Assembly: GCA_047975765.1 (NCBI GenBank)
Contig: JBKEEF010000011.1
Location: 1-47,095 of the forward strand
DNA from: JAQWBS01 sp047975765
Lineage (GTDB): Bacteria; Pseudomonadota; Alphaproteobacteria; RF32; CAG-239
DNA length: 47,095 nucleotides
Reading direction: 5' to 3'
Shown one piece after another: positions 34,167-43,819 of the stretch. Under the pieces are notes generated by a model that worked only from the letters and a program-made list of their open reading frames with translations, did no database searches and had not been told where the DNA came from. How positions within the stretch are numbered: position 1 is the stretch's first letter; each line of letters starts with the position of its first letter. The position numbers and the translations under genes are program-made.

Positions 34167-34278
34167 TACTATTGTTAGTATTAAGCATATAAAAAAAATA
34201 GAATAAAATCATAATGTAGGCCTTATATAAATCTATTGCTGATGTTATTTTGAAACAAATATTTAACATAAAATTACA

Positions 34279-34307
34279 TTGCAAAGTTCATATAAAACAG
34301 TTATTCT
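34279..34307 (+). promoter_or_regulatory. Sigma-70 type promoter for the second cysteine-rich locus
   Basis: TTGCAA (34279-34284) and TATTCT (34302-34307) are 17 bases apart, about 37 bases before the ATG at 34345. The -35 resembles the TTGCAT used at the first cysteine-rich locus. Confidence 0.6.
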
Positions 34308-34344
34308 GATATTAGCAGAGATTAATGTTTAAGAGGAATCCGCC

Positions 34345-36282
34345 ATGAAAAAATTAAATTACAAACCCCTGATTTGGACAATTTGTACGGTCATTTTATG
34401 TACATTTTGGACAGCCAGTGCCTTTTCGAAGGTGCATTTTATTGATAAATCTGATAGCAACAACTATGTTGCAGCAGACCGTCCCTGTCAACTTAAAGGA
34501 TATAAAATAAGCCCAAGTCAATGTACTGATGGCAAAACGCTTTATGACAAATGTTCTAATGGAGATTTCTATAAAAGATGTGAGTGTGACACAAAAGCCC
34601 TTCAATATACAGCAACATCATGTAAAGATAACAAAACACTTGGTGGAAAGTCTTGTGCTGGAACTTACTATGAAAAATGTGAATGTGATTCCTCTGTTTA
34701 CAAAGTAACTAAAGACAATTGTGCAGCTCCTAAAGTTCCATCAGGAAAATCTTGTGATGGAAAATTTGAATCTTGCGCTTGTCCTAGTAGCTTTTCAGAA
34801 TCTTGCCCAACTCCAATGATTGGTGTTGGAGAAACTTGTGGTGGAAAATTTCAATCTTGTAAATGTCCTGAAGCTTGGAATTCTTGTTCTGACATGGGAC
34901 CTGCAACTGGTTCTGATAAATGTACATTAAATGGAACAACAACTTATGCAACTTGTTGTTCATGTGTTGGTTTCACAAAAAATCTAAGTGATGATGCTGT
35001 AGCAGAATATGATACTTGCCCATGCAATCCTTCATATAAAAAAATTAAGACTTGTAAAGAAGGCTACGCTTTGAAAGATGAAAAATGTGTTAAGGTTGGA
35101 TGTGCTGATGCTGTCAAAACACTTCTTGAAGGCTCATCATATTCATCTTATGGTATATTTGAAGGTGAAAAATTAGGTTCTTCTAAAAAGACATATATTG
35201 TTGTTGATGACGTTTCAACTCCAATTGCTAACCTTTATAATGTAAATACAATATCTGCTGCTGGTTTTGCTCCATCTCTCAGCTCTAGCTCTGCTGAAGC
35301 AAAAAAAGTAAAAGAACTTTGTACTGAAATTCCTCAAGTGAAATTTACAGGTAGTGTTACACCAACTAGCCCTGTCACTTTCACAGCTTTGAAACTATCA
35401 GCTTCAACAATTTACAATGATACTACATTCACTTGTACAAACTGTAACATTGATGTTTATAGCTTCTATTCAACAAACAGTTCAAAGAAAGTTGGTAAAG
35501 TTTACTTGAACTATAATGCTTCAACAGCAAATGCTAGTAATATGATTTTCAAAGCATCTACGCTTACAATTGATAGCACTTTCATTTCTAAAGGATATAA
35601 CTTTGATATTGCTTCCCAATTGATTATTGGTACAACATCAGGAACAAAATATTCATATCCTGTGTTCTTTGAAGGTATTAGCTCAAGCAAAAAAATTACA
35701 ATCAAAACACCTTTCACAAGAATTAGATATGCTGTAAGTGGTTTCAAATATGCTACTGTTAATTCTAAGAAAACATTGATTGGTGTGAATGGTTCACCTT
35801 CAACTGCTGAAGGTAGTTTGACGGCTGATGGCGATGGCTTCACTGCAGTAACACTCTACCAGACAGATTGGAAGATGTATGATGCAGATAGTGGAAGTAT
35901 CAATAACTACGTTCTTTATATGGGACGTCTCTCTATCCTTGGTTTCAAAAAAGGACTTGATGCAGACTCTAATGACAATAGCTATGGCAACAAAATTGCT
36001 TGGAGCAGTGGCACTAACTCTGCAAGATGCCGAGTTAGAGGTACTCAAAACCACCAAAAGAACGGAACAAACAGCTGTAAGAACCGTATCGGTAACACTA
36101 ACTTCTACTACCTTGACACGAGCGGAACTCGCCAAACAGGTAACACTGGAAGCTATAACTCTGAATGGTGTAAGGGTTCTGGCGGTGACGGTCCACTCTC
36201 AACATCTGTTGGTAAAATTTACCTCAACAAATACTCTTGGGTAAACGGTGGTGGTAAAAGACTTAGACTTGAATGCTATTAA
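34345..36282 (+). CDS. Large cysteine-rich exported protein D with beta-rich C-terminal region
   Basis: The 645-residue protein has a signal peptide (cleavage near AFSKV, about residue 28). The head KVHFIDKSDS and PCQLKGYKI is shared with the proteins at 14645 and 36466. Cys-rich repeats such as SGKSCDGKFESCACP and GETCGGKFQSCKCP run to about residue 255. From about 260 to 540 the sequence is nearly Cys-free, Ser/Thr-rich and strand-like, suggesting a beta-solenoid or adhesin-type stalk. The last 110 residues regain Cys and are rich in Gly, Asn and Arg. The 3' part uses more C-ending codons than the 5' part. The SD is AGAGGAA. No family recognised; surface exposure is inferred. Confidence 0.72.
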   Translation: MKKLNYKPLIWTICTVILCTFWTASAFSKVHFIDKSDSNNYVAADRPCQLKGYKISPSQCTDGKTLYDKCSNGDFYKRCECDTKALQYTATSCKDNKTLGGKSCAGTYYEKCECDSSVYKVTKDNCAAPKVPSGKSCDGKFESCACPSSFSESCPTPMIGVGETCGGKFQSCKCPEAWNSCSDMGPATGSDKCTLNGTTTYATCCSCVGFTKNLSDDAVAEYDTCPCNPSYKKIKTCKEGYALKDEKCVKVGCADAVKTLLEGSSYSSYGIFEGEKLGSSKKTYIVVDDVSTPIANLYNVNTISAAGFAPSLSSSSAEAKKVKELCTEIPQVKFTGSVTPTSPVTFTALKLSASTIYNDTTFTCTNCNIDVYSFYSTNSSKKVGKVYLNYNASTANASNMIFKASTLTIDSTFISKGYNFDIASQLIIGTTSGTKYSYPVFFEGISSSKKITIKTPFTRIRYAVSGFKYATVNSKKTLIGVNGSPSTAEGSLTADGDGFTAVTLYQTDWKMYDADSGSINNYVLYMGRLSILGFKKGLDADSNDNSYGNKIAWSSGTNSARCRVRGTQNHQKNGTNSCKNRIGNTNFYYLDTSGTRQTGNTGSYNSEWCKGSGGDGPLSTSVGKIYLNKYSWVNGGGKRLRLECY

Positions 36283-36302
36283 ACAATAGCAAAGACTGCT
36301 AA

Positions 36303-36331
36303 AAAAAAGGCTCTCGTTGAGAGCCTTTTTT
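36303..36331 (+). terminator. Rho-independent terminator after protein D
   Basis: GGCTCTC (36309-36315) pairs with GAGAGCC (36319-36325) around GTT, with A-run before and T-run after. Protein D is thus transcribed apart from E and F. Confidence 0.93.
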
Positions 36332-36465
36332 AGGACTTCTTTTCTATTTTAATAAATATTTTCAATTATTTATAATTGTATTTATTCCTTTACAAATCTT
36401 TACTTTATATAACATTGTTCTTCTTTAGTTTTCTATATAAAATTATATATATGGAGGATTATAAA

Positions 36466-37170
36466 ATGAAAAAACAACATTTACTATATATGATGATCTC
36501 CGTCATTATTTTTCAGTTCACATCGGTCACAGAAGCAAATTCTGCAGTATATTTTATTGAAAAAGGAGACAGTGCACATGGTAATTCAAACAAACCTTGC
36601 CTGTTAATGGGATATAAGTACACTGTAAAAAACTGTGACAAAATTTTAATGCAACCTTGTTCAAGTGATGGCAATTATTACAGGGTATGTGGTTGTGATA
36701 GCTCATATAAATATGACACAACAAATTGTGAAATGCCAAAGACTGTTGGACCTAGTCTTTGTGCTGGAAAAAGCAACACATGTAGTTGCTCAAAAGATTA
36801 TGATACAACAACACAGCAATGTGAGGAAAAGGGTTTACTTCCTGAAGGAGAATCTTGCGACAACTTATATAAAGGATGTACTTGTGCTCCTGAATATTCG
36901 CAAACCTGTACTGGTGGCAAAATTGGTATCGGTGAAGCTTGTGACGGAAAATATAAATCATGCAGATGTGATGATACATATATGATTTGTAAAAACGGCG
37001 GTGCTGCAGGTGCTTCTTCTTGTAATGATGAAGAAGGCGCAAAATACACAAGTTGTAAACCGGATGTTAAACCAGGATGCCCAATTGGATATGTAGACAC
37101 ATCAAGTTTCTGGGGTGGTTTTTGGAATGCCTTTTATACAAATGCTACAACAACTTGCCCAATTCAATAA
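36466..37170 (+). CDS. Cysteine-rich exported repeat protein E
   Basis: The start at 36466 (GGAGG eight bases upstream) gives 234 residues; the longer frame back to 36376 encodes a hydrophobic extension without SD and would span the promoter. The signal peptide ends near ANSAV (about residue 27). The mature protein has about 22 Cys, the head VYFIEKGDS and PCLLMGYKY, and repeats such as GEACDGKYKSCRCD. The end, CKNGGAAGASSCND and AKYTSCKPD, closely matches CDNGGASGSSTCTD and TKYTSCKQE in protein A, so A and E share architecture. It forms a pair with the next gene. Confidence 0.7.
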   Translation: MKKQHLLYMMISVIIFQFTSVTEANSAVYFIEKGDSAHGNSNKPCLLMGYKYTVKNCDKILMQPCSSDGNYYRVCGCDSSYKYDTTNCEMPKTVGPSLCAGKSNTCSCSKDYDTTTQQCEEKGLLPEGESCDNLYKGCTCAPEYSQTCTGGKIGIGEACDGKYKSCRCDDTYMICKNGGAAGASSCNDEEGAKYTSCKPDVKPGCPIGYVDTSSFWGGFWNAFYTNATTTCPIQ

Positions 37171-37194
37171 TTAATATTTATGGAGAAAATCATT

Positions 37195-37782
37195 ATGAAA
37201 AAACAATATAAAACAATTTTAGCAGCAACTTTTTTAAGCTTGGCTCTTTCTACACAAGCTAATGCTCAAACAACATGTGCAGCAACACCAGACTGTGCAT
37301 CTATGGGATATAATTTAAGCACACCTAAAAACTCTATTGGCTGGCATTGTACAGCTTGCCCACTTGACCCAACAAAATTTTCTTGTACTGCTAAGGAATG
37401 TCTTCCATTTGAAAAAACAGAGAAAACAGTATCAAAAAGTTCTAAAAGTGCTGATTTTTATAAACTTGAATATGAAGGTGTGGCTGAAATTCAGATGAAG
37501 CTGTCAGCACTAAAATCAAGCAAAACCTTTTCAATATCTTCATGTATTTCAACAAGTCATATGGCGGGTGATAGCTATTGTGTATTAAAAAGTAGTTATT
37601 TTTCTAGTGGAGAATCTTTTAGTAATGCTTTTGCTAACACTATGTCAAGAAATGAAATATCAGTTAAAAATACTGTAAGTGCTTATACATATTTTATTAC
37701 TCCACAAGCATATACGCAAGCAGCCCTCGTTCCTTGTCCTAATGGCTATATTAATGCCCTTGATGCTGAAATTATCAAATAA
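37195..37782 (+). CDS. Exported protein F with N-terminal CxSxGY module
   Basis: The start at 37195 (GGAGA eight bases upstream) gives 195 residues; five extra in-frame codons upstream lie on the SD itself. The signal peptide ends near NAQTT (about residue 25). The mature N-terminus has CASMGYNL and CPLDPTKFSC, a diverged copy of the module in proteins A, B and C. The rest has few Cys, is strand-like and ends with VPCPNGYINALDAEIIK, which resembles the CPAGTVD/CPIGYVD segment of A and E. It follows protein E by 24 bases, mirroring the A-then-B order of the first locus. Confidence 0.66.
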   Translation: MKKQYKTILAATFLSLALSTQANAQTTCAATPDCASMGYNLSTPKNSIGWHCTACPLDPTKFSCTAKECLPFEKTEKTVSKSSKSADFYKLEYEGVAEIQMKLSALKSSKTFSISSCISTSHMAGDSYCVLKSSYFSSGESFSNAFANTMSRNEISVKNTVSAYTYFITPQAYTQAALVPCPNGYINALDAEIIK

Positions 37783-37794
37783 GTCTTATACAAC

Positions 37795-37826
37795 AAAAAA
37801 CCCTCTCGATTGAGAGGGTTTTTTTA
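37795..37826 (+). terminator. Bidirectional rho-independent terminator
   Basis: CCCTCTC (37801-37807) pairs with GAGAGGG (37812-37818) around GATT, with A-run and T-run on either side. It separates the second cysteine-rich locus from the convergent PHP gene. Confidence 0.94.
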
Positions 37827-38672
37827 TTTCATTTTCCAACGATTTAAATAGGCAAGCTCAGATAAATATGGTTCTGCAATATTATATCCAATCGTCATCA
37901 AATTTTTATTATGACAATCATCGCTAATCACCACGGGAATATCCAAATCTCTAGCTTTTTCTAGGAGAAATCTGTTTGGTGAAAAAAACTCTAAAACATC
38001 AGACTTTGCAGTATTGAGTTCAATTGCCATATTTTGTTTTTTAATAAGTTCCAAAAGAGCAACAAATTCTTGTTCATATGCTTCAGTTGAACAAACTCCT
38101 GAACGAGAAATATATGTTAAATGCGCTGTGAAATCAAACAAACCAGACTTTATTGCTTTCTTATAGTTTTTAAAGAACCAGGAAATGACTTTCTTTTGAA
38201 CTGCTTCATCTTCGCTATAATCACTGATAGCTGCAGCATCCAGAAGAACATTTTTATCTTCATCAAAGCAATAGTGATTACCGATAATCATATAATCAAT
38301 ATCCAATCCTTGAATGAGATTTCTAAACTTTTCCTCCCAACCTTCATAGCTAAAATAGTCCACTTCAAAACCAACCCAAACCTTAATTGGATAGTTCTTT
38401 GCGACAGCACGAATATTAGAAATATGCTCCCTCACCTTTTCCCGTGCAGAGACAAAGTCATAGCGATACATATAATGTTCTTGATAGAGTGGATTTTTAT
38501 GAAAAACTTTATTTTCTCTGAAATATTCATTCACAATCAGATGATCACTTATACCAATTTCAGAATAACCAACGTCCACAGCTTTTTCCAACATTTCTTC
38601 AATTGAATTTTTGCCGTCAGAAAAAACTGTGTGTGTATGGTAACTAAAATCCTGAATCTTAGAGGTTTTCAA
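37824..38672 (-). CDS. PHP-domain phosphatase (histidinol-phosphatase-like)
   Basis: The 282-residue protein has the PHP metal motif YHTHTVFSDG (His12, His14), GISDHL, GFEVDYFSYE, IGNHY, FTAHLTY and VVISDDCH, consistent with a trinuclear metal site. HisJ-type histidinol phosphate phosphatases have this size and order; a general phosphoesterase is possible, and no other his gene is in view. It overlaps the end of valS by 14 bases, so its translation is coupled to valS. Confidence 0.8.
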   Translation of the reverse strand: MKTSKIQDFSYHTHTVFSDGKNSIEEMLEKAVDVGYSEIGISDHLIVNEYFRENKVFHKNPLYQEHYMYRYDFVSAREKVREHISNIRAVAKNYPIKVWVGFEVDYFSYEGWEEKFRNLIQGLDIDYMIIGNHYCFDEDKNVLLDAAAISDYSEDEAVQKKVISWFFKNYKKAIKSGLFDFTAHLTYISRSGVCSTEAYEQEFVALLELIKKQNMAIELNTAKSDVLEFFSPNRFLLEKARDLDIPVVISDDCHNKNLMTIGYNIAEPYLSELAYLNRWKMK

Positions 38673-41295
38673 TGTTTTTCAAAGCCTCTTCAACTTTTGC
38701 TTTGCTTTCCAAAGATTCCACCTGACGACGTCTTTCTTCTTCAACAACTTGAGCAGGCGCTTTTTCAACAAATCTTGGATTTGCAAGCTTAACTGCCAAC
38801 ACTTCCAAATCTTTGTTCAAATTTGCAAGTTCTTTGTTCAAGCGTTCTCTTTCCGCAGCAAAATCAACTACTCCTTTGAGAGGAAGAATTATTGTCGCTT
38901 CTTTGAAAACATTTTGAACCATATCTTGAGAGATTTCTCCAGTGAAGGCTTCAATCTTTTCCAATCTTGCCAAAGTGCAAATAATTCTTTCAAAAGCCTT
39001 GATATTGCTCAAAGATTTTGCATTTGCATCTTTCAAATAGATTGTTAGCTTTGCTCCCGCTGGCAAATTCATTTCCGCACGAAGCGAACGAATAGATGTG
39101 ATGAGTTCAATCGCCCAATCAATATTGGCCATTGCATCTTCATCAATCTTTTCATTTAAAGGCCAAGCATGGTGAATAAGTTTCTCATCTCTCTGCGCCA
39201 AGTTTTCCCAAAGTTCAGTTGTAATAAATGGCATAAATGGATGCAGAATAACCAAAATTCTATCTAAAACCCAAGCTGCTGTTGCTCTTGTTTCTGCTTT
39301 TTCAGCTTCATTATCGCTGTAAAAAATTGGTTTAGACATCTCAATATACCAGTCACAGAAAGATCCCCAAATAAATTGGTAAACTGCATTTGCAGAATCT
39401 GAAAAACGGTACGCATTGAGATTATCTGTAATTTCTTTTGATGCTTTTTTAACTTTTGCAACAATCCATTTATTGATATCCATCTTCACAGATGTTTCAT
39501 CAAAATCTTTAACAACTTTACATTCATTCATTTCGCAAAAACGAGAAGCATTCCAAAGTTTTGTAGCAAAATTACGATAGCCTTGGATACGGCTTTCTGC
39601 CATATTCACGTCTCTGCCTTGAGTTTCCATTGCTGCCATAAAGAAGCGGAGTGCATCTGCACCATATTCATCAATCGTCACAATTGGGTCAACCACATTG
39701 CCCTTAGATTTGGACATTTTTTGACCTTTTTCATCACGAACCAATCCATGCATATAAACAGTTTTAAATGGAACTTTTTTCATCGCATACATAGACATCA
39801 TCATCATTCTAGCAACCCAGAAGAAGATAATATCAAAACCTGTTACCAAAACAGATGTTGGGTAGAAGGTGTTTAAAAATTCGCCTTCATCATCTGGCCA
39901 GCCAAGAGTTGAGAAAGCCCAAAGTCCAGAAGAGAACCAAGTGTCTAAAACGTCTGTATCTCTCGTGAGTTCAACCTCTTTGCCATAATGTTTTTTTGCT
40001 TCGGCTTGTGCTTCTTCTACATTTTCTTCGCAGAATGATTTGCCATCTGGACCATACCAAACAGGAACTTGATGTCCCCACCAAAGTTGACGAGAAATGC
40101 ACCAAGGTTGAATGTTTCTCATCCATTCAAAATAGGTCTTTTCATAGTTCTTAGGAACAAATTGCATTTCGCCTTCTTCAACAACTCTAATTGCCTCAAC
40201 TGCCAATTTTTGAGCATCAACAAACCATTGGTCAGTGAGCAAAGGCTCAATCACAACATTTGAGCGATCCCCATATGGGATAACCATTGGATTGTCTTTG
40301 ATTTCATCCATCAAGCCAAGTTCGGTCAATGTTTCAATCGTTTTAACACGTGCTGTTTGTGTGTCCATGTTTTCATATGGTGTATTTTCATTCAATGTGC
40401 CATCAAAGTTCAAGATATTAACCATTGGAAGGTTATGTCTTTTACCTACTTCAAAGTCATTAAAGTCGTGTGCAGGCGTAATCTTAACTGCACCTGTTCC
40501 CTTCTCAGGATCAGCATGTTCATCACCAACAATTGGAATGGCTTTATTGATAATTGGAATGATTACATTTTTACCAATAAGGTGTTTCAATTTTTCATTT
40601 TCAGGGTGAACAGCAACAGCTGTATCGCCAAACATGGTTTCTGGACGAGTTGTTGCAATTTTGATGAACTCATTTGTACCTTCAATTTGGTAGCGGTAAT
40701 AATACATCTTGCCAACAGTTTCATGTTGGATAACTTCCAAATCTGAAACAGCTGTTTGGAATTTTGAATCCCAGTTTACAAGTCTTTTATCTTTATAAAT
40801 CAACCCATCTTTGAACATTGAAACAAAAATTTTGCGAACGGCACGAGAAAGTCCTTCATCCATGGTGAAGCGTTCTCTGTTCCAGTCAATGGAGGCACCA
40901 AGACGGCGAAGTTGTTTTGTGATTGTGCCACCAGAGTGAGCTTTCCATTCCCAAACTTTTTCAATGAATTTTTCACGAGCTAAATCGTGACGTTTGATCC
41001 CTTCTTCTGCCAAACTTCTCTCAACAACCATTTGTGTTGCAATCCCAGCATGGTCTGTTCCAACTTGCCACAGAACTTTTTTGCCAAGCATACGATTATA
41101 GCGAATCAAAATATCTTGCAAAGTGTTATCAAGCGCATGCCCCATGTGCAAATAGCCAGTTACGTTTGGTGGAGGAATAACAATACAAAATGCGTCTTTT
41201 TCAGACTTCATATTCGGGATAAAGTCGCCTTCCTTTTCCCATTTTTGATAAATTCTTTCTTCAAAATCTTTTGGATTATAATTTTTTTCTAACAT
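38659..41295 (-). CDS. valS: Valine-tRNA ligase
   Basis: ValRS charges tRNA-Val and edits threonine. The 878-residue class I enzyme has PPPNVTGYLHMGHALD with the HIGH-like HMGH at 50-53, an editing domain around ATTRPETMFGDTAVAVHP, and KMSKS at 526-530 followed by KGNVVDP. The C-terminal coiled coil (DFAAERERLNKELANLNKDL) is present. GAGGGAAG precedes the start. The downstream overlap with the PHP gene and the upstream popZ-like and tolC genes are the local context. Confidence 0.97.
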   Translation of the reverse strand: MLEKNYNPKDFEERIYQKWEKEGDFIPNMKSEKDAFCIVIPPPNVTGYLHMGHALDNTLQDILIRYNRMLGKKVLWQVGTDHAGIATQMVVERSLAEEGIKRHDLAREKFIEKVWEWKAHSGGTITKQLRRLGASIDWNRERFTMDEGLSRAVRKIFVSMFKDGLIYKDKRLVNWDSKFQTAVSDLEVIQHETVGKMYYYRYQIEGTNEFIKIATTRPETMFGDTAVAVHPENEKLKHLIGKNVIIPIINKAIPIVGDEHADPEKGTGAVKITPAHDFNDFEVGKRHNLPMVNILNFDGTLNENTPYENMDTQTARVKTIETLTELGLMDEIKDNPMVIPYGDRSNVVIEPLLTDQWFVDAQKLAVEAIRVVEEGEMQFVPKNYEKTYFEWMRNIQPWCISRQLWWGHQVPVWYGPDGKSFCEENVEEAQAEAKKHYGKEVELTRDTDVLDTWFSSGLWAFSTLGWPDDEGEFLNTFYPTSVLVTGFDIIFFWVARMMMMSMYAMKKVPFKTVYMHGLVRDEKGQKMSKSKGNVVDPIVTIDEYGADALRFFMAAMETQGRDVNMAESRIQGYRNFATKLWNASRFCEMNECKVVKDFDETSVKMDINKWIVAKVKKASKEITDNLNAYRFSDSANAVYQFIWGSFCDWYIEMSKPIFYSDNEAEKAETRATAAWVLDRILVILHPFMPFITTELWENLAQRDEKLIHHAWPLNEKIDEDAMANIDWAIELITSIRSLRAEMNLPAGAKLTIYLKDANAKSLSNIKAFERIICTLARLEKIEAFTGEISQDMVQNVFKEATIILPLKGVVDFAAERERLNKELANLNKDLEVLAVKLANPRFVEKAPAQVVEEERRRQVESLESKAKVEEALKNIENL

Positions 41296-41346
41296 AAAAC
41301 TTCCCTCAAACTTATTTTTTTAATTTTTATACATAAACACTTAAAA

Positions 41347-41379
41347 TGCCTCTCAAAAAACGTCACATTTCGGGAGGCA
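41347..41379 (-). terminator. Probable terminator after the PopZ-like gene
   Basis: On the minus strand TGCCTC (41379-41374) pairs with GAGGCA (41352-41347) across a 21-base loop, followed by TTTTAAG. The large loop makes it weak. Confidence 0.5.
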
Positions 41380-41409
41380 GAAAACTCTAGAGGCTGACAC
41401 CAACTCAAA

Positions 41410-42198
41410 CTATTGGGCTTTGTCAACCTTTACCATCACTCGTTCTAATTCTTGATTTATGGAAGATTGTATCAAATCTGGCAAGTTTTCGTCAAGCCAG
41501 ACTCTTGTTTGCAAAGCAATTTCTTCTTCAACGATTTCTTTAATTTTCAAATCGGAGTCAATATTTTTCACAACCCAATTTTCAACTGTTTTTTGAACTT
41601 GAGCCTTTAGCTCATTTTCATCATATTCTGTTTCCATTTTAGGACGTTCAACTTTTGTTTTTTTAGAAGATGAATAACCTTCAAATAGATTTGAAAAGGC
41701 GGAGATGATATTATTCGCAACATCTTCCAACTGAGGCTTTTCTTCTCCAGTTTTTTTATTATCTTCAGGAACATCAATAATTTCTTCTTTTTCAAAAGAA
41801 ACAATATTTTCAACTGAGTTTTCAGCTTTTTCTATTGGTGATAAAATTTCTTCAACTTCAACAATTTCTTCAGCACTCAAATCAAGAACGTCTTCAACTT
41901 CTTGTGCTTCAGACAGCTCATATAGCTCATCTTCAAAGATTTCATCGCTCAAAGGTGTTTCTTCTTTTTCTTCCTTAATCACCATAGCCGAAGTTAAATC
42001 ATAGATATCAACATCTTCTTCGATATTTTCTTCAATAGTTTCAGGAACATCAGTATCTACAACTTTTTCAGAACTCAAATCTAAAATTTCATCAGAATCA
42101 TCAATAGAAGTCTCTTCAGCATTTTCATCTGTCAAAATTGTTCGAATAGAGGAAAGGATTTGCTCCGTCGACATATCTTCTTTTTTTGCTTCTTCCAT
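41410..42198 (-). CDS. PopZ-like / DUF2497 family protein
   Basis: The 262-residue protein starts with KEDMSTEQILSSIRTILTDE, which matches the N-terminal MEEILASIRRII-type helix of PopZ, and ends with LKAQVQKTVENWVVKNIDSD, VWLDENLPDLIQSSINQELE and RVMVKVDKAQ, matching the C-terminal oligomerisation region. The middle is highly acidic and disordered-looking, as in PopZ. PopZ forms a polar matrix that anchors the centromere in alphaproteobacteria. Its position between tolC and valS is the conserved one. The acidic linker is Glu-rich rather than Pro-rich, and pole-organising function is inferred. Confidence 0.82.
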   Translation of the reverse strand: MEEAKKEDMSTEQILSSIRTILTDENAEETSIDDSDEILDLSSEKVVDTDVPETIEENIEEDVDIYDLTSAMVIKEEKEETPLSDEIFEDELYELSEAQEVEDVLDLSAEEIVEVEEILSPIEKAENSVENIVSFEKEEIIDVPEDNKKTGEEKPQLEDVANNIISAFSNLFEGYSSSKKTKVERPKMETEYDENELKAQVQKTVENWVVKNIDSDLKIKEIVEEEIALQTRVWLDENLPDLIQSSINQELERVMVKVDKAQ

Positions 42199-42221
42199 AA
42201 AAGAGTTCCTTGAGTCCTTAA

Positions 42222-43595
42222 TTAATCAGTAGAAAGTGTAAAGAGTTTATCTCTTGTATCCTTATAATGTTTTTTAGCATCATAATGATCAACATTCAAC
42301 TGTAAATCTTGGGCTGTGAATTTACCCATAGCCAAAAGCAACTGCATTGAAGAAAGATAGTAGTTTGTACGAGCTTTAACTTCTTCCACATTGGAGTTCA
42401 ACAATTCTTGATATGCATCAAGTACATCCAAAACTGTACGATTTCCGACAGCTTCTTCTTTTTGAACACCATCTAAAGCAATTTCATTCGCTTTAATTTG
42501 AGAAGCAATCGCCCCAATGCTTGCTTTATTTGCCAAAACATATTCCCAATAGCTTGTCACATCAGAAATAGCTTGTCTTTCGGCAGACATAATCAACTCT
42601 TGTGCTTGCCATTTTTGATATTTTGCTTGGCGAATTTTTGCTCTATCTTCTCCTGCACTATAAAGTGGGACAGTAGCATCTACTCCCCATTGGAAACTAT
42701 CAATATCTCCATCATTTTGCGGACCTTGAATTTTTGCTTTAGAAGTTGTTGCTCCTGCACTAAAGTTGACTTGTGGCATCAAAGCACCTTTATTTGCATC
42801 AACTTCATGTCCTTTTGATTCCATAACATGTTTTGCAGAACGTACTGCAAAGTTGTTTTCTTTTGCATAAGAGATCGCTTCATCAATTTTATCAGGAAGC
42901 ATTGCAATAATTGCTGTTGGTTCTTCTAGTTCCTCTGGCTCTGCCCCAACAATTCGGATATAATTTGAACGGGAAGCTTCCAAATCTCCTTCTGCTGTAA
43001 TTCTGCCAGATTTTGCACGAGAATATCTTGCCTCAGACTGTGAAACGTCTGTCATTGTTAGTTCACCCACATTGAATCTTTCTTTGGTTTCATCCAAGCG
43101 CTTTTTCAAAAGATGTTCATTGTTTTTTTGGATTTCAACAATCATCGCATCTCTTAAAACATTGAGATATGCTTGTGCGGCACTTAATAAAATTTGTTGT
43201 TCAACATTGTTCAAATTTTCTTGTTCTGAACGAATATAGCTATCTGCTGCTTTAACGGAATTAACAGTTGAAAGACCACTGAATAATGGCTGAACGACCT
43301 GTGCACCAACTGTAGTTGTTCTGTTATCCAAACCTTGCGCAGCAATTGTTGCACTATTTGTGCTGCTGGAATGATTGTCAGCATTTGCATATTTTCCTTG
43401 CAAATAAACATTTGGGCGATATCCAGATTTTGCAATTGAAACATTTTCATCAACTGAACGAAGATAAGCACGCTGTGCTCTCAAATCCGGATTTGTCTCA
43501 TAAGACATGCTCATTGCCTCAAAAATGCTATCCGCATTTGCAACTGTTGAAATTGATGTTGCCAATAATACTGTTGTCAAAAATTTAGCTTTCAT
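42222..43595 (-). CDS. TolC-family outer-membrane efflux channel
   Basis: The 457-residue protein has a signal peptide (cleavage near ANADS, about residue 22) and the two-fold TolC repeat: ALxxNPDLRAQRAYLRS in the first half and AKENNFAVRSAKHVMESKGH in the second. Also present are YLNVLRDAMIV, RFNVGELTMTDVSQSEAR and VGNRTVLDVLDAYQELLNS, typical of TolC-like type I secretion and efflux channels. It is 23 bases upstream of the PopZ-like gene. The associated pump is not in the window. Confidence 0.92.
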   Translation of the reverse strand: MKAKFLTTVLLATSISTVANADSIFEAMSMSYETNPDLRAQRAYLRSVDENVSIAKSGYRPNVYLQGKYANADNHSSSTNSATIAAQGLDNRTTTVGAQVVQPLFSGLSTVNSVKAADSYIRSEQENLNNVEQQILLSAAQAYLNVLRDAMIVEIQKNNEHLLKKRLDETKERFNVGELTMTDVSQSEARYSRAKSGRITAEGDLEASRSNYIRIVGAEPEELEEPTAIIAMLPDKIDEAISYAKENNFAVRSAKHVMESKGHEVDANKGALMPQVNFSAGATTSKAKIQGPQNDGDIDSFQWGVDATVPLYSAGEDRAKIRQAKYQKWQAQELIMSAERQAISDVTSYWEYVLANKASIGAIASQIKANEIALDGVQKEEAVGNRTVLDVLDAYQELLNSNVEEVKARTNYYLSSMQLLLAMGKFTAQDLQLNVDHYDAKKHYKDTRDKLFTLSTD

Positions 43596-43819
43596 TCATT
43601 CACCTCTTGTAGATTTCCATAAATAAATATATATATTATAGTTCGAAGTTTAATTTGCAACCCTTTTATTCCAAAATTGTGTGCTTGTAATAAAAATTGA
43701 ATACGCAATTTTGACAGTGTTTATTTAAGATTGCCATCGTATTTTAAAGCTTTCTTTAGTATTTAATGATTAAATGGAATGCAAGAAAACTTCCCAGCCA
43801 AACAAAAAGGAGAGATAGG

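Noticed and set aside
35511..36135. Minus-strand frames inside gene D
   Set aside because: Shadows of the long plus-strand gene; Ser/Val-rich products without start signals.
36376..36465. Longer start for the cysteine-rich gene E
   Set aside because: No SD for the first ATG, and the extension would put a second hydrophobic segment before the signal peptide. GGAGG fits the 36466 start.
43766..43819. ATG start for glgP at 43766
   Set aside because: No ribosome site, while AGGAG is placed seven bases before the GTG at 43820.
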